Part shown: piece after piece, positions 36,652-49,000 of the stretch | Layout of the letters: the number at the start of each line of letters is the position of its first letter | Numbering within the stretch: position 1 is the first letter of the stretch | Origin: Xestospongia bergquistia | Taxonomy: Eukaryota; Porifera; Demospongiae; Haplosclerida; Petrosiidae | Length of the DNA stretch: 64,000 nucleotides | NCBI GenBank assembly: GCA_963965975.1 | Contig: OZ014412.1 | Location: 13,654,849-13,718,848 of the forward strand | Direction of reading: 5' to 3' | Notes under the pieces: model-generated | Databases searched by the model: none | The model's input: the letters and a program-made list of their open reading frames with translations, nothing else | What the model was told of the DNA's origin: nothing | Translations under genes and position numbers: made by a program

Positions 36652-39494
36652 ATGAGTAGATCGTTTTGTTCCAGTGACCAATCTCTACTAGAATCCTTTA
36701 TAGAGGAATACTTCCTTAGCGAAGACAGTTCCTTCGATGAACATGATAATCATTCCAGTATTTTTATTAAATTCTTATTATTTCTAGTTTTACTTTGACT
36801 TTACTAATTATTTAATAATCAAATATAATTATTTTAAGGTGACAAAGAAGTAGACCTCTCCGAATATCATCATCACATGGAGGCTCCTATAATATTGGGA
36901 AGTGGTATTATTGAGGCTCCTGAAGAGACTACAGAAGGTAGATGCTACATTAATGAAACATAGTCATACCTCTTTTGTAGGAGAAATCGAGCAGCATCCC
37001 ACAGACACTAATGAAGTAGCAGCACCTAATGATGTACAAGGTAAAACAGACAATGTCTTGTACAATTCATACACTTTGTTTAGTTATGGAACATGATAGC
37101 ACTCCTTTGGAAAGGAGTACAGTTAATGTTATTACTCTACCACAAAGGGAAAATGCTGAAAGTAAGCTCAATGAAACAAAATCTTCAGACATACCATAAT
37201 TACGGTAGATGTTGTTTATGAATCTGCTGACATAGCAGTACAAGAAAGTTAGTCAATCTATTACCATAGTTGACCATCAATTTCATTGTGATATTTCAGT
37301 TGAGGTTATGCTGGATGACAGAGATATAGACAGAAATGAAAAAGAGAAAATAGATTACTTCTTTGAGACCCGATGTGGGTGTGGGTCATATAGGAATGGT
37401 CCTTGCAGCAGAGCCTTCTCAGTAGACCACTACGAATCTATTAGGAGTCAATGTCAAGCATTGGATCATTCGACACTTGATTTTGTTATTTTTGGACAAA
37501 TAATGGCCAGCATATCAACATCTACAACAATTCAACATAGAGGGCATCAGGTAAAGGACAGAGAAAAAATAAGAACACATTTCATGCATCAAGGTGTTAA
37601 GGTAGTGTAAGCACAGCTTTCAACAATTGACTAACAGAATATATCTTATAGATTTCTAGGACAACTTTTCTATTCTTGCATAGCATCAGTAGAAAGAGAT
37701 TAGATGCCATCAGGCTAAGTTATCTCAACTACGGATTAAATACAAGAATTCACGTCAATGCTAATCAGCTACCACACAATGCATACACAACAGAGGAACT
37801 GAAACATACAGTCACATTCATTAAAAACTACACTGAAACTCATGGTATTTTACTACCAGGGAGAATCCCTGGTTATAAAAGGATAGACATACAACTGCTT
37901 CCGACTCACATGACTAAGAGAGGAGTATGGAATGATTAAATTCGTGCAAATGGACCATCATCAAGACGTGTAGCTGGATACATGAGCTTTATCAAAATAT
38001 AGAAGAAGTTTGCTCCTCACGTCGTCATCACAAAACCAAGATCAGATCTCTGCTGGGTATGCCAGAGAAATTCTGTTGCAATTACTCAGGATGGTAATTC
38101 ATCTTAGTCTCACAAACTACAGGTAAATATGAACAATAATAACAAAGGTAATAATGATAATTTATACTAGATCATTGATTCAGCAAAGGCTCACATTGAG
38201 CAAGCAACAATTGAGAGAAATTTCTACAAAGCTGAATGTGCTAAAAGCAAAAATAACATTGAACAAGGGTTCACAATCAATGAACTAACTTTCTGTCTGC
38301 CTCCTTTTAGAACCTCCATTACTAACTGTACAAGAGACATAACTTTTCATCTAAGTTTTGATTTTGCACAGCAAATGCATTATCTAAACAACCCTTTACA
38401 ACCTGGACCAATTTATTTCCTAACACCAAAAAAGTGTGGGCTATTTAGTATATGCTGTGAGGGAATACCCAGACAGGTAAATATTAATCATACAATACTT
38501 ACACAGCAAGCATTCCTTTTCTAGGTTAACTACTTAATCGATGAATCTTGTGACACTGGTAAAGGATCGAACATGGTTGTTAGCTTGTTACATGACTTTC
38601 TCACTAACTTTGGGCTCGGAGAGATGCACCAGTCTATGCATGCTGACAACTGTATAGGACAAAACAAGAATAACACAGTTATTCAGGTAAAATAATTATT
38701 AAAATTATCATCATTATTAATATTAAATTTACTTAAAATAGTATCTGTGCTGGAGAGTGATGGTTGGTCTGAGCAGATCCATTATTCTCTCATTTATGGT
38801 TGTTGGACATACCAAGTTTGCACCAGATGCAGGTTTTGGACTAATCAAACAAAAATACAAAAAAACAAATGTCAAATGCCTGCAAGACATTGTTCAAATG
38901 ATTAACGAGTCAGCAGCACTTAACGAAACAAGACTTGTAGGAACACAGGATGGACATATGATAGTTCCAACGTATGATTGGTCCACTCATCTTGGTGTAC
39001 ATTTCAAAAAGGTCCCAAGCATCAAGCAGTATCATCAGTTTTACTTTGTTGCTGAGAAGCCAAGAAGTGTCTTTGTCAAAAGGTTCAGTGATTCTGAACA
39101 GCTGGAACGTGATCTCAGAAAGAGTGATTTATCTTGGAGCCCATCATCAGCTCAATTACCACCTGTAGTTCATCCAAAGGGATTGTCTGAGGAGAGGCAG
39201 TGGTATCTTTTCGAAAAAATCCGACCATTTTGTACTTCTTTGAGATCAAAGGATCTCACTTGTCCACAACCTATTACATTAAGACCACAAAATTGCTCTA
39301 ATGAACAACACGTCTCCTCTCCAAAACAAGATGTTGAAGCTCCTCTAGATTACAAAGTCAAAAATTTACATCAGGTAAATTAACTAAATCAGTAGTATGG
39401 TATTTTAGATTCCCCTCCAAGAAAGCGATTGAGAATCTGTGGTAATTGTGGTATTGCTGGCCATAATTGAAGATCCTGTCAAAAGAGCAACTAA
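36652..39494 (+). pseudogene. DUF7869-like transposase-type gene, copy 2 (disrupted)
   Basis: Same ten-exon structure as copy 1. Exon 1 is open here and begins MSRSFCSSDQSLLESFIEEY, joining in phase with exons 2-6. Exon 6 keeps LPGRIPGYKRIDIQLLP and a downstream HVVITKPRSDLCWVCQRN segment that copy 1 has lost. Lesions: TAA at 37937-37939, TAG near 38000 and TAG near 38105 in exon 6, a 1-bp loss near 39350 that shifts the end of exon 9, and the shared TGA inside the C-terminal zinc knuckle. HADNCIGQNKNN and GHTKFAPDAGFG are intact. The inverted-repeat pair at 36306-36329 and 40371-40394 surrounds it, which supports a transposable-element origin. The family name is from memory; the structure and lesions are read directly. 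Confidence 0.75.
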
Positions 39495-39499
39495 TTTCA

Positions 39500-40865
39500 T
39501 TGCTTTATCATTACTGGGCATTTCAACTTCTATTATTCCTGTTAACGGTTCTTTTCAGAACCACCACTCCCATTCTTTACAATGGTTTTTTTCAGAACCA
39601 AAAACAATTTTTAATGGTTCTATTACGAACCACCATTTACAACAAAAGATTTCAATTGTTACATTAAAAGTTAAGCAGGAATGAGAAAATGAGTATTCTG
39701 GTAGAGTGTGTAAATGCCTAATCCAACTTTTAAAAAGTAACATTTAGAACTACTGACATATCACCAACAATACACAACAATCTACCACAATGATAACAGT
39801 TATAATACTTTGACTTCAAACTCAATAATAAGATTAACAAACAATAAGGCAGAAACAGTTTTTATTGTACACTATCCAACGTCTTCATTTGCATGAGTTC
39901 TATCACTTAGAACTAATATAGTAAAGTCTAACCTTTAACTAATAAAATGTTGACACATCTCGAGATTCTTTGACTCCAATCTAAATTCATCCTGAGAAGG
40001 TAGTGCGGCACCTATTGTATAGTGACAGAATAGTGTACTAATCTATCAAATACTTCACTAACTAATCAGACATAGTTTAGCCTTCTTCGTAGTAAAGAAG
40101 TCAAATGAGAGCATCGCCATCATCTTCCTGGTTATTTAACTACCATGACGTCTTGTGGTTTATCATGTGACATTATTCAATACGGAGTGAGATTACGGAA
40201 ACATTGAAAAATAGCTAAAAATGCATTTTTCTCAATAACTGATTTTTCAAACGAAGCGTCTTCCTCCCTCGCGTATCTTGGAAACGGAACGCGTGATTCC
40301 AAAAGGACAAAAAACATTTTGTAGCCAAAAACAAGCTTAACCATGTCGCATGACTATCTCAAATTCTTCAAATTGCGCGTTGGGTACCATTTTCGTATTT
40401 ACGGTCACATACTATTAATATTAGAGATTGACATCTTCTAAGTTATTGCTTGATGTTTTAATAACCTCCTTCAAATAACTAAGTAAAAAGCAATTTGTGG
40501 AAGACTGAAGTGTTTAATTGTAATTTTAACATATTTAATTGTATCAATGTGCACTTAAGATTCCTAATATGGTAATGAATTGAGCAATAGTTCTTTCCTT
40601 TTTAGTTAGAAATATCATCAATGTAAACTATGTTCATTTATGTCCATGTAGGATGTTTGATAATGTAACATTTATTTATATTACTATTGCCCTACTAATC
40701 ATACTTTTCATTACTTTCAGTGGTTTATATAATTGTATAAAAATTTTGTAAATATTCTTGACATTTTAAGTATGTTTATGGAACATTCTGAATACTTAAT
40801 TACCTGTGACTGATTTATGTAATCATAGAAGATGACTAACAGTAAAACATTTTAACATTACTATC
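39500..40865. other. 3' flank of the DUF7869-like gene, copy 2
   Basis: Non-coding counterpart of 28000-29290. It contains the right inverted-repeat arm and then AT-rich DNA up to the point where the 2.05-kb block of copy 1 is absent. Confidence 0.5.
40371..40394. repeat. Right arm of 24-bp inverted repeat
   Basis: The 24 bases are the near-perfect reverse complement of 36306-36329 and contain GCGCGT-type and GGTACC palindromes. The same arm is present in copy 1 at 28802-28823, slightly shortened. Confidence 0.75.
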
Positions 40866-41007
40866 TATTTACTTAATACAACCAGTACTAGTGAATTACT
40901 ATGAAATAAATTCTTATTTACAAAAATAGCATAAAATGTTACAGAAGACACTATTAACAAATTACTCCAAGATTTAGTAAAAAACTCAAAGCAATAAATG
41001 AACATAG

Positions 41008-41199
41008 TCAAGAATTGTGTGCTACTATAGGGCTTTCTACTGCAGCAATAGCAATCTCCCAAGTCACATCTGTAGGCATCGTATCTACCCAACTGTAGTT
41101 TACTGTAATAAGCTTATTTCTATCATCTTGTGGGTTACTACTACAACTTTCTAAGACATTGTGTTCAACTTCAAAGGCTTGAGTTGTCTTTTTATGCAT
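41008..41199 (-). pseudogene. Death-fold-like fragment (copy 2)
   Basis: Protein-identical to the fragment at 31687-31496, with the TWEIAIAAVESPIV signature at the end of an open frame of 63 codons. Conservation between the copies reflects their recent duplication, not necessarily selection. It lies 3' of the copy 2 COR pseudogene on the same strand. Confidence 0.4.
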
Positions 41200-41420
41200 T
41201 TTTTATATCAGATCAAGAAGATCCATAATGCTGGGGTTCCTACTTAAGGACTCCTGGTGTCTCTACAGTAAGAGGAAAATTTTGAATTAGTGAATGTTTG
41301 TTTTTTAACTGAAAATCAGTGTAGGTTTGACTAAAAGGATTTTATGCAAACACAGTAAAGTGCAGTAAATGTGAAGACATAAATTAATTCTAGATCTAAT
41401 CTAAATCTATTTAAATGTTC

Positions 41421-43470
41421 TTGCCATGCTCAATTTTAACTGCAATAGCAGCATTTTCATAAAATTGTTGTGCTTGATTAATGTCTTTGGTTGATATGCT
41501 ATCTTTACAGCAAGTAAGGAGTTTTGTGTTGAAAGTCTTAGGCAGAGAGGTAAAGATATGATAGGACATTTCAGACTTTATGTTTGTCTGGACAACCAAT
41601 AGTAAAATTCAACAAGCAAAACCAAGCCATATACAATACAACAACCAATGAAAATACATTTAAGAAAATCCGTAGAAACAGCCAATGAGATAGCAGGAAT
41701 AGAGTCCTTGACAAATCACAATTGGCTGAAGTGAAGTGAGTAAGGTTGTTTTGATCTTTTAACCGGAGATCTCATCAGCAGACAAGGCAGATACATAAAA
41801 AGTCCTAGATTATTATTCGCCCTCCAATAAGCTAGTGAGATAGATCATGCTACTGTTAAAATTAACCACAAGAGAACATCAACAATAGCCAAAGGTAGCC
41901 ACACCTATGTGTATATAGCTACATAGGTTTCCTACCAATAATTGTTGATAAATCTTAGTCAGAGGGGTAATAGATAAAAAGGACATTTCAGACTCTATGT
42001 TGTCTAAAATACTAATACTAAAAATCAACAAACTAAACCAAACTTTATATACAATACAACAACCAATCAAAATACATCTAAGAAGCCCATAGCAACAGCC
42101 AATGAGATAGCTGGAATAAAGTGCTTGACAGATCTCAAGTGAAATTTCCAGTAGAAGATCAAAACAACCTTGCTCACATCAACCAATTGTGATCTGCCAA
42201 ACTGGCTATCCTATTGGCTGTTGGTATGGACACTTTTAATTTATTTGATCAGATGTTGTATTGTATATGTAGCTTGGTTTGTTGATTTTTAGTATTGGTT
42301 GTCAAGACAAACATAGAGTCTCAAATATTTTTTCATAAGTATTTTCATGTCTTCATTTGGACGATACAAATGGTCTATTGGAGGCAACAAAGGAAACATT
42401 CCTGAGACATTAAGATAGTTTTGTTATATATTGAGATTTCTTCACTACATCTTTGATTCTTTAAAAATGACAGCCTTGATTGTGGAGGACTATGTAAGAA
42501 TATACCTCCATCCAGTAGATAGCTTCAATGAGAAAAAGACTAATACATGTTAAACGAATAGCATTACCATATACAAAATCTTAGACCCTGATGGTGAATG
42601 AATATTATAATGTAGTATGCATGTTGCTTAAGGAGACTAGCAACCAAAGAAAGAAAACACCTAGAAGAATTTCATTTGTATCAAATATGAAAAGAAAACA
42701 ATCAATGCTTTTATTAAATGGCCCTCTAATACTCAGTAAAAGAGAAATTGTGTGTAAAACACCTGGTAATAAAACTTGTCTTTTCAGGCAATAGAGCAAT
42801 AACGAATACAACCTCCATTAACTTTAACAAATAATCTCCAGGTGAAAACCATCAGAAAGACAATCTAGTAGCTCATGTGGGAAAATGCCTTCATGCTTCA
42901 CTTGAATATGAGCATTAACAGAAGAACTATATTCATTTCTTCTAATTGAGTAACAGCATCTAAAAGAAATACTGACTAGTATGTCAAAAAGGGGCTGGGG
43001 CTGGAGGGAAATCAGGGAATACAGCTGGAAAATACCAGGAATTGGTTAAATCATGATGGTACAGTAACAAGGACTAAATATCTTTATGATCATCTCAAGG
43101 ATCAACCCTATTCTTAAGCATTTCCTTACACTGAAGACCATTGACCTGGTAAGTTTCTGAAGATCCTCTAATTGAAGATGAAACAATAACCATTGTGCTG
43201 GAATTTCTTCCTCAATATAAGATTGGCTAACAATTGTACAAATCCAATCTGCAATTTGTATTTCATGTTCACCTCTGGCTGTTGTGTTGACAGAAAATAT
43301 TATCTACTTTTTGGCTTCACAATAATTCCTATGCTTACCTCTGAATTGACTTAAGGTAGACCACAAACGAATATTCTTTTCTACCAATGTCTCTTCTACA
43401 CATTGTGTTACTTTGTCAAAAAAATATCTAGAACAAGAAGCGAAGGCACAGGATCTGTTAAATTATCCTC
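41421..43470 (-). pseudogene. COR-domain pseudogene, copy 2 (with foldback)
   Basis: Duplicate of 31912-33940 and, like it, a decayed relative of the exon at 46869-48935. The C-terminal end is clearer here: KLLTCCKDSISTKDINQAQQ aligns with EILTCCKDGMTTKSIDQLRQ of the intact gene. The foldback element occupies about 41545-42330. Upstream, the COR-like region is broken by stops and frame changes, and the GTP-binding part is missing. It lies only about 2.6 kb from the end of the intact gene, on the same strand. Confidence 0.75.
41545..42330. mobile_element. Foldback/MITE-like element (copy 2)
   Basis: Same arrangement as at 32010-32800: two direct copies and one inverted copy of the GGACATTTCAGACTYTATGTT-type end, plus pairing central segments. 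It is located at the same site within the COR pseudogene. Confidence 0.7.
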
Positions 43471-44181
43471 TTTTGGAATTAAATTGACTCTGTATGGATT
43501 TTTATGAAGATGGTATTTTTATTTTAAATCACTAGTAGAAAATTCAACTATCTTTTATGGTCATATATGATGACATGTGCAGGAAATGTGGTCTGGAACA
43601 ATCTTCCACATCCCATGTCTATACACATGAACTTTCATGTAATATTTCTTTTTGTCTGAAATATGAAATTTCATGTAACATTTCTTTTTAATGACATGCT
43701 GTAAAAATATTAATATCTGTTACCTGAACACCAAATGTGATAACAACTTATAATTACATGAGTATATACTTTCGAGTTGTGTATATGAGTAACATTTAAA
43801 TCAAAGTTGAAAAATAATGAATTGATATCATTTCATTTTAAAGAATCTGTTCAATCGAGAGAAACATGATATGACAAAATCATAGTTAATATAATTAAGG
43901 AGATACAAACAAAACAGTACCATAAGTATCATATAATTTTGTCAATGAGGGAAATTGTTTTGCACTTGATATCCTTAGGATATGTAACAACTACACCACA
44001 GTGAGGACACGATCGTTCACTCAACTTCAACCTTTTACATTCCATTTAAATTTACTAATTTTCTGGTTAATCATGTAAGTAGGTGTGTCGAATATAATTT
44101 GATTATTAATGGTAGAAAGCACGCGGTCTGTTTACATGGAACTACAGTGTGCAGTCTGAGCTATCTCGTTGACAGTCTTAA

Positions 44182-45481
44182 ATGTTAAGTCAAAAGAGAA
44201 AGTTTTCTGATTTTCTAAGACAACAAGAGGAAGTGGAATATGATAGTTCATTGTGTGATGAGTGTGATCAAGACCAGGAAAACCTCGAAAACCACGAACT
44301 GCTAACACCAACAACTAGCAAAAAGGCAGCGGCAACTACATGTACATCCAGTGGCCGCAATGCATCTCCTCTTGATACTACAAGGAAAGGAGAGAGGTTG
44401 TTTCTATCTCCTAAAAAAGGTTTCTGAGTCGGCGAGTAAAGGGGGATATGGTATTACTCCTGTTAGTTCAACTTGTTCAAGAGAAGCAAATAGGAAATTA
44501 AATTTGGGAAACAGTGGTGAGGTTAATGTGCTGCAAGAAATTCAACCCAACTGGCTACACTTATTGAATGCATTGACAGAACTGAATCAAAGCTTGAGCA
44601 AATTGAACATAAAATTATTTCAGCTGGTTCATCATCAAGCTCATCATCTGAATCATCAAAGAAAAAGTCAATTTCACCAGTTGTTAGGGTAAGCCTTCAT
44701 GTACATGAGCAAAAAATGTTCGCATTACTTCTTTAGGCTGAGACAAGGCGAACATATAAAGCACTTGTAGATGCTGACAATGACTTCTATGGTTTTGATA
44801 CATCACCAAAGTAAGTTGCATTATTAATAATTTGTTCTTCATTGCTTGTATATATACAGAGCAACTTTTAATGATCCAGTTATCAAAGGTGTAGTAGAAA
44901 TATTGGTGAAAGAAGTTTGTGTAAATAATACTATCTTTTCTGCTTCTGATATACGAGGTAAGTAATTAATTATGATGTGTATAATCTAATTAGTTAAGGA
45001 GCTGCATACACCTACTACAAATCTCAGTGTCAAGAAGAAAGTCTTGAAAGGAATGGAAAGCTTGAAAAAGTAAAGCTACAGAGACGATGAAGAGAAAGAC
45101 TTGTTAGAGTAAGCTAGTGGATGTTTGATCATCTTTGAACATTATTTTTATACAGAGACTTAATGAGCGGTTATCTCAGTTTAGAAAGATGTCACTGACT
45201 GATATTGACAGGAAAAATGGGAGAAGGTGCTTGTAAGTGGGACAATATCTAGTGATGAAAGTGAATTTGAAGATGGAAAATCTATTCTGGTTGTCAAAGA
45301 GCTTCCTTGGAGGAGTGACAGAGTGTCATTGTTTTTCTCAAAGTTAGATGAAGAGCTGGCTAAAAGGAAGTCCGAACAGGCCTGCAGACAAACACAAGAG
45401 AGAGTGTTTTGTGGACAAGTTTCTGAGAGAATAAACCCACCAGACCTTCCAACTTGGGCGTTACGTGACAAGCAATCCTAA
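44182..45481 (+). pseudogene. C14orf93-like gene (frameshifted)
   Basis: A multi-exon plus-strand gene reaching from the duplication into unique DNA. Exon 1 (44182 on) begins MLSQKRKFSDFLRQQEEV; then comes a coil (IECIDRTESKLEQIEHK) and a Ser tract (about 44533-44692); then exons with RTYKALVDADNDFYGF (44737 on), FNDPVIKGVVEILVKEV (44860 on), AAYTYYKSQCQEESLERN (about 45000-45110) and a C-terminal exon with SSDESEFEDGKS, LPWRSDRVSLFFSKLDEELA and PDLPTWALRD ending at 45481. The later junctions join in phase. It resembles animal C14orf93-like proteins, from memory; their function is not something I can state. Breaks: a run of six A at 44413-44418 shifts the frame, the frame returns near 44533, a TGA interrupts the basic block near 45090, and a run of five A near 45215 shifts again. 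Copy 1 shares the first break. Confidence 0.6.
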
Positions 45482-46059
45482 ATTGTCTTATTGTATTTTT
45501 CCACTTATTATAACATTTAATCACTTAAAATAACTGTATTCATTAATTAATTTAATTTTGATGGCTTATTAATAATTATAATATGATCATGCATTGTAAC
45601 AACTACAAGATAGTTGGAATTTACTATACATATCCACAGGCAGACATTTAGCCCTATCCTTCTACATGAAATTAAAAGAACAGTTCAACTTCCCTATGAC
45701 TAAGACATATGATGATATTTGACATTTAAAAGATGAATCCACAATAATTCCTGTATTAGGAAATTGCATTCTCTTAATTTCCAATGAATATTGATAACCA
45801 TTCAATTATTTAGAAACATAACAAAATTAAAATACATTAAAGAAATAATACTGTCACAATGCATGAGATATCTTTAAAAGAAGTACATCACATGCATACA
45901 GTCATGAAATTATAACATTTCGAAAAAATTACTACAAAATATTTTACTAGAAGATAGAACAATAACAAAGAAAACATTAACATATTATGACTATGTTATA
46001 ATGTGTAAACTATGTAAAGTGGTTGTTTGTTTGTAACTTGAAATGTTGAGAACTCCTTT
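45482..46059. other. Intergenic spacer
   Basis: AT-rich DNA between two convergent genes (plus-strand gene ending at 45481, minus-strand gene ending at 46060). No canonical AATAAA is evident close to either stop, and I see nothing else of note. Confidence 0.5.
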
Positions 46060-49000
46060 CTAACATTTTGATGCAGTCAATTCTGAAAAAAAAACAAGTA
46101 GTTAATAAAGTTCATAAGAATAAATAAAATATACCATACCTTTATATTTTGACATTATTTTGTCAGCTAAGTCATGTCGATTTAAACTGTCATCCTTTAA
46201 AATATCTAGGAAAATTGTGAATGTGCTAGCGTTGTGTTTGACATGATCCTTTACATCATCAAGAATCTGGTCAAGACGTTCTGAACTAGTTTCTCCAGTT
46301 TTCTTGTCTTTAACCTTTTTGTAAATATTCTCAGAAATAACTTCTTTTGTATACAGTTTCCTTGCTAGGGTAATGGGATCAACGTTTGACTCAACAATAA
46401 TGTCAGTACATTGAACAAGTGCCCTTCTACTTATTTCACAGTTTGGAGTACCTTCTATACAATGAAGAGACAAAACATAGAAGAATGATAGATTGTATAT
46501 AATAAAATAATTAGTCTGTATCAGATGACTACATTATTATAGTCACATGAAATGAACAGGCTTTGTTATAGTAATCATGACATACTTCACTAAAGTAACA
46601 TTTGTAGGCTAATGTTGGATTGACTTACCTGTGACTAACAGTGAGTTTTTTGGATCATCTTTATGTAAATAAGAAGAGAATGATTGTAAATAAAAAATAT
46701 CAAAACATTAACAATATTAAGAGTAACAGATAATTGCAGAAAAAATGAAGAGAGAGAAACGTGAAGAGCACATATAAATAACTGAAATGCTAATGAAACA
46801 CACACATACACAGACATATATATATATACAACTTAATACATTACTATATGAAACATAAATTTGCTAACCAATTTCCTTCACAAATGTAGCAGAATATTTG
46901 ATGATCCAAGGTAGTTGTCTTAATTGATCAATACTTTTCGTTGTCATGCCATCTTTACAACAAGTCAGAATCTCTTTATTATCATCTAGATGACACAGAT
47001 GGTCTATAGGAGGTGGACATATGGAGCAAAGGAAACATTCCTGAGGCCTCGAAAGAATCTTCTTATACTGAAATTTCTCTACTACATCTTTGATTGCTTC
47101 AAAGATGACGTCTTTGATAGTGGAGGATTTGACAGGAGGGCCAGAATAGTATATCTCCATCCAATAGATAGCATCAATAAGTAAAACTGCACCTCCATAG
47201 TCAGCACATGTTAAACGAATTGCATTACGATACTGCACATTGCAATCAGATGGTCTATATAGCTTAAAGTTTGGCAAAACGGATCGTTTAAGCAGACCCA
47301 CAATCAAAGCAGGAAATAGACCTTGAGGAATTGGCATTTTATCCCACGTCAAAACAAAACAATCGATACTTTTGCTAAAAGGTTCTCTAATAATATCTAA
47401 ACAAGAAGTTGATGGCAAAACGCTTGGTATGAAAAACTTCCCTTTTTCAGGCAATGGAGCAATAACAAACATATACTCCATTAACTTTAAGAAGTCGTCT
47501 GCAGTAAAATCAGGTGAGAAACCATCAGGAAGACGATCTAGTAGCTCACGCGTAAAAATGCCTTCATGCTTGAGTTGAATATGAGCATTAGCTGGAAGAT
47601 GTATATTCATTTCCTCTAATTGGGTAACAGCATCAGCAAAAGAAATACTGACTACTTCTGAGAGCTTGTTGAAAAGGGGCTGAGGATGGAGGAAAACCAC
47701 GTCATGCAATACAGTAGGAAAGTATAAGAAAATAGTTAAATCATGATAGTACTGCAAGGAGGCTTCAATGTCTTCACTATCCATCTCAAGCATCAAGCCT
47801 ATTCTACAGCATTCCCTTTTACTGATGACCATTGACTTGTTTTTTTCCTGAAGATCCTCCAATTCAAGCTTAAACAAGAACCATCGTGCTGGAATTTCTG
47901 CCTCAATGTAAGATTGACTAACAATTGTACGAATCTTCTCGGCAATTTTCATTTCTGGCTCACCTCTGGCTGTTGTGTTGACAGGAAATATTATCTCTTT
48001 TTTGGCTTGACGGTAATTCATACACACACCTCTGAATTGACTTAAGGTAGACCACAAACGAGCATTTTTTTCCTCCAAAGATTCCCCCACGCATTCTGCA
48101 ATTTTATCAAAAAAAGTACCAAGAACGAGCAAGGAAGGCTCAGGATGTGAAAACTTGATGTGAATATCGCGCAAATCAGGCTGGTTTATGGATACTAGCG
48201 AACGAAAAGAAGACTCGAGTAGTTGTAAATTGGTAATTTCTCGCTCTACAGGGGCTCCAATTTGTTGACCCTTAAAGCTAAAAAAAAATTGGGGCTTATC
48301 GTCAAGCTTCTCATTTAACTTTTGTGTAAGGATATTAACTGGACTGTAGCGTAATATTGCCGGAGCAATGTCTAAAAAGGCTGCTTGTCCACCTGAATCT
48401 ACACAGTAAATCCAATGAGAGTTGAACAGCTCAGGAGATTCTTTTACAGTAGGCATAATCTCAGCAATCTCATTTGCTGTTTGTGAAACAGGTGGAGGTG
48501 TTGGCTTTGAAGGAGTAACTGAGGTAACTTCATTGAGGTCTGGTGGTGTTTCCTCTTGTGAACCATCATCATCAGATGAACTATTGCTATCCTCATGTTG
48601 TGTAGTGGAATCAAAAGTAGAAGATGGGACTCCAATTTTAATGGCTTTGGCAATCATACGTTTTACATATGGAGTATCAACTTCTTCCCAAAATTGACTG
48701 GTAAAAGAAGAATCAGCTGACTCACTTCCTGCAATGAGACTTGTAGTCTCTACTCTTCTTACTTCAGGAGTAGTGGCTACAGAGGTGCTGTGATGATGTG
48801 TAGGTGGTGGGAGATTTAATAACAATTTCAGGACAGATGACTTTCCTGTCCCAGGTGCTCCAGACAGTGATAACTTTGAGTATTTACATCGAATTCGACC
48901 TTCTTTCAGTGCCTTATGAAGTAAACCAGTATAATCTATAAAACAAAAGAGAAAATATTTATGTAACTAACTAGTGCTGTGATACTGTATAACATTCTAT

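Larger units (their letters stand above)
35088..44587. repeat. Tandem segmental duplication, copy 2
   Basis: Direct repeat of 24131-35056. It keeps the 5' flank of the DUF7869-like gene (about 36230-36560) and the exon segment that copy 1 lost, and lacks the 2.05-kb block. Its right edge passes without a break into the rest of the C14orf93-like gene, so copy 2 abuts the original right flank. Confidence 0.93.

Noticed and set aside
29277..40870. Insertion of a 2-kb mobile element in copy 1
   Set aside because: No terminal repeats or target-site duplication are visible, and microhomology at the junction fits a deletion in copy 2 equally well, so direction is left open.
46990..47578. Plus-strand open frames opposite the GTPase/COR exon
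   Set aside because: They are antisense shadows of an intact, in-phase minus-strand exon.
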